Assembly: GCA_027475525.1 (NCBI GenBank)
Contig: JAMWFC010000083.1
Span: 1-64,000 of the forward strand
From: Macrolepiota albuminosa
Taxonomy: Eukaryota > Basidiomycota > Agaricomycetes > Agaricales > Agaricaceae
DNA: 64,000 nt
Direction of reading: 5' to 3'
Every line of letters begins with the position of its first letter. The first letter of the stretch is position 1. Below, piece after piece: positions 55,475 to 64,000 of the stretch. The translations under genes were made by a program, and so were the position numbers. The notes beneath the pieces are model-generated. The model did no database searches, had not been told where the DNA came from, and saw only the letters and a list, made by a program, of their open reading frames with translations.

Positions 55475-57978
55475 ATGTCTTTCCGCATTCCAACTCCGCC
55501 CCCTGTCCCATCTCTAGCTGCCCAGGAAGCGGCCTATGCTTATATTGCCAAGGCCAACAACTTCATTCGCCATATCGAAGGCGTTGGCGCCGAGGCGTCT
55601 CAAAAATTAGTGGTTGGCGTTGGCGTGATGAAACTTCTGGAGCGATGGTACGAGGTTCGTGTCCTTGGTGTAGGCTGGGACAGAGAGATTGAAGTGCGGG
55701 AGTGGTGCCGTGCACGGTACATTGACAATCTTGGCGCCGAGTGGTTAGCGCCCTTCTCTCGTTTCGTAAGTTGTCTCTGCTGCCTGCCGTGTCGCTTAGC
55801 TGATTGCTCCCTAGGCGCCTCCCCCTGTTCCCACTATTGAGGACGAGTTGGAGGACATTCTGTCCGGGGCGTTGCCAATGACGGTAAGCGCGCCTGCGGC
55901 AGAGTGAGTATTTCTAACCGCTTCATCCTAACTTAGCTCTGGTCTGATTTATCCCCACACAGCAAACAAGAAGTGTTGGCGCCGTTGGCGCCGTTGGCGC
56001 GTATGCAGGTGGAGGAGGAGATCGCGGCAAGGCAGGAGGAGGTTTCTCAAGATGCCCGCGAGATTACCAGGGCACTAGAGGAGCGGGAGAGAGTGGCAGC
56101 ATTGGCGGCAGAGATGGAGGACGTTGCCGCTGGGAAGGCACCTGCCATTGAGAGGCAGGCGGTAGCACAGGGATCCGGCAAGGTAGGTTGCGCCGGTAGC
56201 ACTTTGAGCCCAGTGCTGCCGGCTAGCAAGTTGGGCTCGCCGAGGAAGCCGGTAGGCGCTTCCAAACGCAAGGTAAGTGCTGAATTTTGCTTGCCGTTGC
56301 CGACTGTCGCTAACAACATCTGCAGAGTCGCAAGGCGGCTCCTCAATACGTGGTGAGTGGTACTTTCTTTTTGAACTTGAATTACTAAGTTTCTGTAGGC
56401 GCCAACCCAAAGCTCCTTTGACGACAAGGGTGAGTGGTACTTTCTTTTTGAACTTGAATTACTAAGTTTCTGTAGGCGCCAACCCAAAGCTCCTTTGACG
56501 ACAAGGAGCTCAAAGGGCTACTGTTGCCGCGTCACGAGGAGGCAGTCCTTGATGAGGGGCAAGAGGCCGGGGTCGTGATGGAGGAGATGAAGGGGAAGAA
56601 AACTGTTTCCCTGGCGACCCGGCAGGCTTTCAAGGAGGCACGGGGAGCGGTAAGTCACTTTTTATATCTTCTTGAGTCTTTTGCTAACTCTTAGCGCTAG
56701 TGTGACAAGTGCTGGGCAGACAACGACCCAGAAGGCTGCTGGTTCCCGACTGGGGCCCAGCCATGTTATCGTTGTGGCGCTCTCAAGCGCGCCTGCACTA
56801 TCGATGGGGCCAAAAGTCGCGAGCGTGGCGGCGCGCCAGACGCCCTCGTCGAGAAGACGTTTTCCCGTGCGGTGTTGGTTAGGAGGGCTAGGGAGTTTGT
56901 GGAGGGACAGAGGAAGAAGGTCGCTGCCGGTGGTATGGCAGCTGTTGGACAAGCCTCCTTGGCGTTGCCGATGCGCCAAGGAGATGGATCAGAAACAGTC
57001 GGCAACCGAGGCGCCGGCGAGCGCCAAGGGACTTCGGTCCCAGAAAAACGACAAGCCCCTTCCCCCAGCAAAGGGAAGGGCAAAGCAAAGCGCCCTCGTG
57101 TGGTCTCGTCGTCGCCTTCCCCCTCGCCAGCCCCAAAAGACACCGAGATGGAAGACCTGGAGAAGGCGTTGGCGGCTAGTCGCCTCCCACCTCATGACAC
57201 AGAGGCTGGCCCCAGCGGTCTCTTGTCGCCTATTCACTTGGCGGCAAGATCTCTTGGTGGGGAGCAGGAGGAGGGAGAGCGGGCGGCAATTGGCGACTCG
57301 GCGCCTCAAAAGGAGCGGGAAGACGCTCCCACAGATGTCGAGATGGGGGAGGAGGAGAGGGCTGAGGGAGCGGCAACGGGAGGGGATGAGGACGCCGAGG
57401 GTGAAGAAGAAACCCTGGCAACGCAACACGATGGTGGCGAGGAGGTGGTAGCGGGAGAGGGTGAGGGAGCAGCAGGAGTCGCCAGGGAGGAGCCTGAGTG
57501 GCGCTGGCTACCGCCTTACGGTAACGTCGCCCCCTGGGAGGTTTCTGACCCCGAGGACGTTGCCGGATTGAAGCCTAGGCGACCCGTTGTCGCCAGAGTA
57601 AACCCTGCCTGGACTCCCCAGCTGCAGCCAACGGTTACTGGCGACGCTTTCAACTGGCTGGGGCAAGACCTCGTATACCCGGTGGTGGCGCTTAACCCAC
57701 GGGAGATGCTGGAGAGGTTTTCGACAAGGGCGGCAATGATAGCGTCGTCTATGGAGCGGGAACGGGAGCGAGTCCGAGGGCAGCTGATGGCGCTGCGCTT
57801 GCGCTATTCTAACTTGGGTCGCAGCCTCCATGTCTTGCGCGATTACCAAGCGGATTGCCAAGCCGCTATGGATTGGCAAGCTGCCAACAACATCTTGCCG
57901 GGCGACCTCCTTCCGCTTCACGATTCCTCTTTGCCAGCTTCCGATGACTCCCTACCGATGGACGATGAGAGCGACTGA
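55475..57978 (+). CDS. Element D accessory gene: zinc-cluster-like protein (best-preserved copy)
   Basis: Six exons: 55475-55765, 55815-55883, 55937-56272, 56326-56352, 56476-56649 and 56701-57978. All junctions are GT-AG and all exons are multiples of three (2,175 nt in total), giving 724 residues with no internal stop. Residues 1-97 form a helical domain (MSFRIPTPPPVPSLAAQEAA; MKLLERWYEVRVLGVGWDRE; REWCRARYIDNLGAEWLAPF). Residues about 125-180 are a coiled coil (ARQEEVSQDAREITRALEER). At about 300-336 lies CDKCWADNDPEGC...CYRCGALKRAC, six cysteines spaced CX2CX8CX8CX2CX6C, close to Zn2Cys6. Then come an NLS-like KGKGKAKRPR, an acidic Ser/Glu-rich part and the conserved end (FNWLGQDLVYPVVALNPRE; LHVLRDYQADCQAAMDWQAA). 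It is antisense to pol, as in element B. The 77-bp duplicate at 56352-56505 falls in intron 4 and does not harm the frame. Function unknown. Confidence 0.82.
56352..56505. repeat. Exact 77-bp tandem duplication (9 of 12)
   Basis: Copies 56352-56428 and 56429-56505, starting ggtgagtggtactttc; it doubles intron 4 and the start of exon 5 of the element D accessory gene. Confidence 0.95.
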
Positions 57979-58405
57979 GCGGACCTTAGCGTAGAGTGGC
58001 TGCTGTGTACATAAATTTCCTTTGCCGATTCGATATATATTTGTTTTTGCCGCTTCCTTGCCGAGTGGATGGATGAGTCTAGTAATCTGAGTTAGCGCAA
58101 CAGCACAGGGTAAGTCAAGTAAGGCAAAAGGAAGACGAGCGGTAAGTATTCTGAGGTAGGTTTTAGCAAGAGGAGTAGTAGATGAGGGACTTATACAAAT
58201 TTTGAGGAAAAAGGGAAACGCTCAGTAAATCATCATAGCAAAAAACCCTTGGCGAGAGTTGCGCAGGGTGCTAAGTGCTGGCGACACGCTAGTGCTGCGA
58301 CTTGACTACGTAAGGAATTGTCTGTGGAATATAGTACAGTAAGTATCGGCAAGAAAGATAAGTAAGATAAGTAATAGAAAGAAAGAGCTTATCAATATAT
58401 AGTCT
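57979..58405. other. Spacer between the element D accessory gene and integrase
   Basis: Counterpart of 27142-27570 in element B, inverted. Non-coding, with TTRSCG-type hexamers. Confidence 0.6.
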
Positions 58406-58583
58406 TTTCTAATCATTTTCTTCTTCTTCAACTAGGGTCGGCAAGTCATCATCGTCCAATAATTTGGTTTCTTCAAGTTCTCTAAGCTTGGCGGTGTCGA
58501 TATCTAGCGCTTCAAGCGGCAAGTCAATGTGTTCTCTGGCGAGATATGGCAATAGGCAAAAAGCGGCAACAGGTCGATGCAAT

Positions 58584-58737
58584 ACTGAACCATCTAATTC
58601 ACAGAGCACGTAAGCGCCTCCATGGTTATGAGAGATAACTACCAAGGGTCCTAGGTAGCGACTGAACCATCTAATTCACAGAGCACGTAAGCGCCTCCAT
58701 GGTTATGAGAGATAACTACCAAGGGTCCTAGGTAGCG
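58584..58737. repeat. Exact 77-bp tandem duplication (10 of 12)
   Basis: Copies 58584-58660 and 58661-58737, starting actgaaccatctaattc, in the element D integrase tail. Confidence 0.95.
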
Positions 58738-59355
58738 CGGGCGCATTTTCTTGTTGTAAGAGGTTTCGATTTTGGAGTTGCGCATGAGCACTAGCACGCC
58801 CCTCGGGAAGTCATAATCCTTGATAGTAGCGCTATGCTTGGTTTCGAATCGTAGGGCTGCTTGGCGACGGGCGCTAAAGACTACCTCGTGGAGTCGCTCT
58901 AAATCTTCTTTCCTTTGTTGGAGGTCAATAGCTCGTCTGGCGATAAGATCGGTAGTCGCTAAGATGCTGTTGGGTGCTGGCTGAAGGTAGGTCGCTTCTA
59001 TAATGTTGGCAGGGAGTAACGGATGGGTGCCAGTAGCCACGTAATAGGGAGAACAACCCATGCGCTTATGAATAGTAACTCTTTCTGACCAAAACACTGA
59101 ATACGTCGCCTCATTCCAACGAGACTCATCGCCATCGACCGCCTTGAAGAGCGCTTGCCGAACGTCAAAGTGTGGTCTCTCTACCAAGCCATTGGCGCGT
59201 TTGTTGTAGCCAGATACTCGAATGTGATGAATGTTGTATTTCTTGGCGAGATATGTTAGCGCTTTGATGATGGGCGCACCGTTATCCATGACGATTTCTC
59301 TTAGCGCTCCCCAACGGCAAATAACGTCCTCAAATAGCCACTTGGCGACCACCTC

Positions 59356-59509
59356 GGTATTTTCTCTTTGGAGCATTCAAAATTCAGGCCAGTGGATTAG
59401 CGAGCAACGACCTTGAATGATGTACTTGTAGCGGTATTTTCTCTTTGGAGCATTCAAAATTCAGGCCAGTGGATTAGCGAGCAACGACCTTGAATGATGT
59501 ACTTGTAGC
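59356..59509. repeat. Exact 77-bp tandem duplication (11 of 12)
   Basis: Copies 59356-59432 and 59433-59509, starting ggtattttctctttgg, in the element D integrase core. Confidence 0.95.
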
Positions 59510-59792
59510 GACCAGATTTGGGCATGTGCATGGTGTCGACGTAGATTTTGCTGAAAAGGGGAGCTGGCATTGCAACGGTTGGCGGGATGAGCACTTGGCG
59601 TGTCTGTTGAATTTGGCAGAGGTGGCAAGTCCTAATGTACCAGGCGATGTCGGCACTAGCGTGTGGCCACCAGAATCGTTCTAACAGAGAGGCTCAGGTA
59701 GCGTACAGACCTCTATGTCCTAGTTCGTCATGCATGGCGCGCAGGACTCGTAAGCGACTTTCTGGCTTGATGATCAGCTTGTGAGAACCATC

Positions 59793-61392
59793 TCAATTTT
59801 GTCGCCAAAGGCGGTTGTCGGTAAAGAAGAAGTGAGTGGCATATCGGATAAAGGTCGTGTATTGCTTGTCAGTAAGGTCTGGGGGTCGCTTAAGGTCTTG
59901 TATCCATTGTTCAACTATTAACAAGCGACTGTCTTCTGCCTTTGCCTTGGCGGATCGGGGAACGGCATTGTAGGTAAGGTTTCTACTGTCTTCTCTTAGC
60001 GGATGGGGTTCTTGTACGACTTTGACTGGAGGCGAGTTTTGCCCAAGGATGCTTGCCGTGTAGAATGTGAGGGGTGCGGTAAAGATTTCGGGGCGGTAAG
60101 GGACAATGGGATGTAGAAGTATGCTGGTAGGCTGTTGCCGTCGTAGTAGGGGGATTGGCTGTTGTATGAGGTGCACGAAACCATGTAAGCGGTCGATCCA
60201 GTCCTCGAAATTGCTATCAGCCCGTGGGTCTACTGCTGGGTCGCCAGGCTGCCGTGGTCGCCTAGAGAGTCCATCTGGTCCGTGGAAAGAGCTCTTGACG
60301 TGTACCAACTCAAAGTGAAACATGAGGATAGCGACTACCCAATGGTTCATGCTAGCGGATGGCTGGATGTCAGGATTCTGCAGCATGCCTTTGATGTACC
60401 TAGCGTCGACTTCAACGATAAGGTTTCGTACGCCAATCAAATACATCTTTAGCGACCGGAAGGCTTTGAAGAGTCCATAGAGCTCTAGCTTAGGCTGACT
60501 GTAGCGAGATTCTCTGTCGTTTAGCGTGATAGACCCAAAGCGGTTGTAGCGTCGCTGTTTCCGATTGTCGCTAAGGCACTGGCACAAGAAGTAACCAACA
60601 GCAATGTACGAGGTATCCACCGCCAAGATAACAGGGTCGGCAGAGGTATAGTCGATGGGAACTAGGGGCTTGGCGTCTTGTAGGGCTTTTACTAAGTCTC
60701 GTTGTGCGGTAACCTGGTCTGGCCCAAATTCAAAGGGCCTATTGGCGCAGGTGAGTCGGTTAAGAGCATGTGCGCGATGGGCAAAGTTTTTGACGAATAT
60801 CCTGAGAACGCCAACGGTGCCAAGAAAGGCGCGAACTTCAGATAAGTCACGGCAAGGACCCCATCGCTCCAAGAGTGCTAAGCGAGACTTGTCGGGAACG
60901 TGACCGTCGGGAGTGCAGATATGACCAAGTATTTTGAACCTTGGCGCGCATAGGAGGAGTTTGTGGCCGCTAAAGGTTCCACCGCTATACTTCATACGTT
61001 GGAGAACTCGGTTGAGTAGCTGGAAAAACTCCCATAGCGCTAAGCAAATGTTGGAGTTGTCGGGATGGGTCGTCGGTAAGCCGTTTATGAGTCGCCAGTC
61101 TTTGGGGCCTTTGACGCCAACGTCATCAATAAAGCTAAGGACATTATGCGGTATCTCGGGTTGGAGGATGAAAGTGATGTCGTCATGGAATATGGGGACT
61201 GAGTTTGTCCAGCCCATCAGTAAGGTGACTAGGCGCAAGGCGCCAAACGGAGTTTGAAAAGTGGTGAGATCCTGGGAAGAAGGGTGTATCAGGCGTTCAT
61301 CGTAGCCAACGTAAAGGTCAAGGGTGGCGCCACAAATGCGCCCGGCAAAGGACTCGGCAACGTGGTCAGGGAAAGGCGGTACGCCAGAGTGT
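59793..61392 (-). pseudogene. Element D reverse transcriptase (partial) and RNase H
   Basis: An open frame from HSGVPPFPDHVAESFAGR through GATLDLYVGYDERLI, FQTPFGALRLVT, SFIDDVGVKG and RNase H (LAVDTSY; KLELYGL; VEVDARY; FHGPDGLSR) to the stop near 59793. It lacks the first part of RT. It keeps the base lost in element B after HPSS (reading QDLTTFQTPF), which shows B has a one-base deletion there. Confidence 0.83.
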
Positions 61393-61403
61393 TGTAGACA
61401 GGG

Positions 61404-62004
61404 AAATCGACCGGCCTCCCTTGGCTTGCGACTCATGCGAGTCGCTGTACTGGGGCATTGCGCCCCAAGCCCCCATCCAAGCCGGGGGGTACGGCATCAT
61501 TACGGGCACACCACCCATCCCAGGGTAGTGCGCCGGGGCGGTAAACTGGGGAAAAGGATGTGTCCCCAGTTGCCCTGCTGCCGGTACGGGGGCAAGCTGC
61601 CTCCATGCCGACGCTGCTTGGGGGCTGACTAGCCCCCCGTAGGCCTGTTGCTGGAATTGGCCCTCGGTGTGATGTGGCGCATAAGCGCCCGGTGCTGGTT
61701 GTTGGGGCTGATAGCCGCCCACAGGTGCGTTCTGGGGCATGAAGTTGCCCTGCATGGTTTGAAGTGGCGGATAGCCACTGATCACCGGCTGCTGCGGCAG
61801 GTAGCCCGCCGCTGGTGGTTGCTGCTGCTGTGGGAAGCCCACAGCTGGTTGCGATTGTCCCCACTGGGGCGCATTTTGGGTCAGCGGGGGAGCCATCTGC
61901 CCCCCCCCTTCAGCCGACGGTAAGACCGACGGCGTACTCTCAAACTGCTGCTGCTGTAGCTGCTGCTGCTGCTGGTCACTCAAGTCCACGGGCATGCTGT
62001 CCAT
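61404..62004 (-). CDS. Element E2 downstream accessory protein, Pro/Gln-rich (truncated)
   Basis: A minus-strand frame starting at the ATG at 62004 (MDSMPVDLSDQQQQQLQQQQ), about 100 bp after the pol stop at 62107 and on the same strand as pol. About 190 residues are Gln/Pro/Gly/Tyr-rich with motifs such as GYQPQQPAPGAY and MPYPPAWMGAWGAMPQY, probably disordered. It is collinear with the decayed gene in E1 until about 61404, where element D sequence begins. No domain is recognised. A nucleic-acid-binding or Gag-like helper role would be a guess. Confidence 0.55.
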
Positions 62005-62106
62005 GGTTGAGGAAAAAAGCGAAAAAGAAATTTCGCCTTTTAAGACGTGTTTCAGCCACAGCTGCTGACCAACTCAGCCAAGCCGCGATCGGCACTGCTG
62101 ATCAAA

Positions 62107-64000
62107 TTAAGCGCCGGCACGCTTACTTAATTGATATGGGCACTTAACGCCCTTCAACTCCAAATAACGGTCAAGTGCCGCTAGCTTGGAGCAATGGGAG
62201 TGTGGCTCCCATGTTGTGTCCCCCAGGGACCATCGTACTTCAAACTCAAGTGTGTTATGCTCAGTCCACCGGTGCCCAATTATGCACTCGATGAACCATT
62301 CGTCATTGTCTCGAGCCCCAAAATCATAGGGGCCCGGGGTTGCCCTGTTAGGGAACAGCGCATCGTCAGACGCGCTGTAAGGTCGCAACAGCGACACATG
62401 AAACTTAGGAATGATGCGTCGTTCCTGTAATGCCAGAGGCAGCTCCAACACGTAGTTGGAGGTACTTGGCTCTGCATCTAGGACGCGGTATGGGCCTACC
62501 CATTTTGGGCAGAGTTTACTCACCCGTCCCTTTGGGAGCTTCAGATTACGCGTTGATAGGTAGACCAACGCTCCTACTGCTATTGGCGGGTCCGCTCGCC
62601 TACGGTGATTGGCGTTTTTCGCCTGGAAGACTCGCGCCTCTATAATGGCGTCATGCGCTGCCACGATGTTCTCCAGGGCCTGCCTGGCGAACTCGACAAC
62701 TCCACGGTGAGCCACCGTATCAGCACGAACTTCATGCAGCATGGAGGGCAAGTACCCTCCGTTGAGTTCAAAGGGCGCATACCCTGTGGTATCGTATCAG
62801 CACGAACTTCATGCAGCATGGAGGGCAAGTACCCTCCGTTGAGTTCAAAGGGCGCATACCCTGTGGTATCCGAGATACTCGCGTTAATCGCAAACTCGGT
62901 GAGTGGACACCAGTCCACCCAGTCCCGTTGGTCAGGGCGAACAACTGCCCTCAAAATCTGACCTATACTGCGGTTAGCCCGCTCTGTCTGCCCATCCGTT
63001 TGAGGATGGAAGGACGTCGACATGAGGAGTCGCGCTCCTAGCAGTTTGTGGAGTTCTCTCCACCATTGAGACGTGAACTTCGAGTCACGATCGCTCACAA
63101 TGGTGCTAGGCAGCCCATGCAGCCTAACGATCTCCCTCAGGTAGATCCACGACAGCTCCTTAGCCGTCAGCGTAGTTCGCACCGGTATGAGGTGCACCAT
63201 GCTCGTCATGCGGCATATGACTACCCAGAGGTAATCGAACCCTCTGGACTCGGGAAAGGGACCTACGAAGTCCATTCCGATTGAGTCCCAGGGTTTCACC
63301 GGCACAGGTAGCTGGTGTAGCTTCCTGGGAGGGGATCCAGGGGGCAACTTTGCCCTCTGACACGCTGTGCATGACGCGCAAAACTTAGTCACTTCTTGGG
63401 CCATACGTGGCCACCAATACCATCTCCGGATGTAGCCCAGCGTCCGGGCGGCACCAAAGTGCCCCACCAGGGCATGGGCCTGGTCCAAGACCCACGTAAC
63501 AATGGTACGCGTACGGGGGAGGCATACCACTGCCACCCCTTGACGGTTCTCCGTTGTGATGAGTCCACCAGGCTCATGCCTGAACCGAGGATGGTCGTCA
63601 GGATTGGCAATTATCTCGGCAAAGAGAGGATCATTGCCATAGTCCTGCACCACCTCCTGCCGGAAGTCATCATTGACCAGGCTAGGAGGCTGGGATGAAG
63701 GCAATTCGCCTTCGAGCATCTCCGCAAGCGTAACGGGTACATCATGGTGCTCGTGCTCCCTAGTGGACGCTGGGTCCACGGCTTCATGCTCCTTGAGCAA
63801 CTGGGCGGCTACGTCCCGTTCTTCACGCTGCTCTCTGAGGCGAGTGCTTCGCCTCCGTTCATCATCACGCATAGCGCGTACTTCCAGGACATGCTCCCTG
63901 AGCTCCTGGTATCGGTGGAGAGGTAAATTCTCTCCATCAGGGTCTATGCGGCAGTCTGCCTGCACATACTCATGAGGCTCGTGAGCCTCCCCGACTACAT
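62107..64000 (-). CDS. Element E2 Pol: integrase and chromodomain (runs off the right edge)
   Basis: A minus-strand chromovirus Pol fragment. Integrase: HALVGHFG...CASCTAC (zinc-binding HHCC), MDFVGPFPESRG, IVSDRDSKF and DGQTERANR (DDE core), then LVYLSTRNLKLPKGR, the C-terminal integrase domain ending PKFHVSLLRPY. The chromodomain is WFIECIIGHRWTEHNTLEFE, VRWSLGDTTWEPHSHC; its aromatic residues are kept. It is broken only by the exact duplicate at 62717-62870, so the coding sequence is probably intact in reality. RNase H and RT lie outside the window. Confidence 0.88.
62717..62870. repeat. Exact 77-bp tandem duplication (12 of 12)
   Basis: Copies 62717-62793 and 62794-62870, starting gtatcagcacgaacttc; it shifts frame in E2 integrase, and E1 has a single copy of the same stretch (about 49,005). 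Confidence 0.95.

Larger units (their letters stand above)
58409..59790 (-). pseudogene. Element D integrase
   Basis: Matches element B integrase: VDTMHMPKSGRYKYI equivalent, LREIVMDNGAPIIK, ANGLVERPHFDVRQALF, GCSPYYVATGTHPLLP and the acidic end LPTLVEEEEND. Exact 77-bp duplicates at 58584-58737 and 59356-59509 break it. Upstream, the frame is separated from RNase H by a stop at about 59793 produced by a CGA-to-TGA change (element B reads RRNRDGAHK here). Confidence 0.8.
55236..61400 (-). mobile_element. Element D: truncated minus-strand element of the B family
   Basis: Read on the minus strand it has RT (from about 61392), RNase H, integrase, the opposite-strand accessory gene, polypurine tract and a 70-bp LTR remnant. 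Its layout is that of element B. The 5' LTR, gag, protease and first part of RT are missing where it meets E2 at about 61393-61404. It carries point stops and three exact 77-bp duplicates. Confidence 0.85.

Overview
The window looks like a basidiomycete (Agaricomycetes-type) nuclear chromosome. Host genes carry many 40-60 nt GT-AG introns, there is a mushroom-type F-box protein and a hexose transporter of the fungal HXT type, and the DNA is dense in Ty3/Gypsy retroelements, some with chromodomains. No CRISPR array, operon or tRNA was found. Genus is not assigned.

Layout. (1) 1-11.03 kb is ordinary gene space: an FHA-domain gene (cut by the left edge), a divergent F-box gene, an MFS sugar transporter, a MAGE/NSE3 gene and a fumarylacetoacetase-family hydrolase with a signal peptide. 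(2) 11.03-14.69 kb is transposon debris: a decayed copy (A2) of retroelement A, a TIR-flanked non-coding block, a palindromic MITE-like element and a 223-bp tandem duplication, then the 5' part of a dead tyrosine recombinase. (3) 14,693-35,788 is a nested retroelement. Element A (minus strand, 216-bp LTRs, TSD CCACC) sits inside the tyrosine recombinase, and element B (plus strand, 955-bp LTRs, TSD CCGC) sits inside A's reverse transcriptase. Subtracting B, one TSD copy and one 77-bp duplication leaves A with a single frame of 2,887 codons including the stop. (4) 36,848-42,229 is the most unusual host gene: a secreted 1,774-residue protein with an 8-cysteine N-terminal domain, about 27 glycine-rich GGX modules alternating with His/Asp and WRR linkers, and a (GGN)n tail. 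(5) 42.2-45.3 kb has no firm gene. (6) 45.3-64 kb is a pile of retroelements: an old chromodomain element E1, a solo-like element C start, a reversed truncated element D of the B family, and a younger E2 copy that runs off the right edge.

Two themes cut across the window. First, at least twelve perfect tandem duplications of exactly 77 bp occur, all in repetitive or non-genic DNA, and several break otherwise open frames. A constant length equal to a common assembler k-mer points to uncollapsed contig overlaps, so many apparent frameshifts here should not be read as biology. Second, the B family carries, between pol and the 3' LTR and on the opposite strand, a six-exon gene for a 724-residue protein with a Zn2Cys6-like cysteine cluster. 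It is kept in both copies. This element-borne antisense gene and the giant GGX protein are the best candidates for something undescribed.
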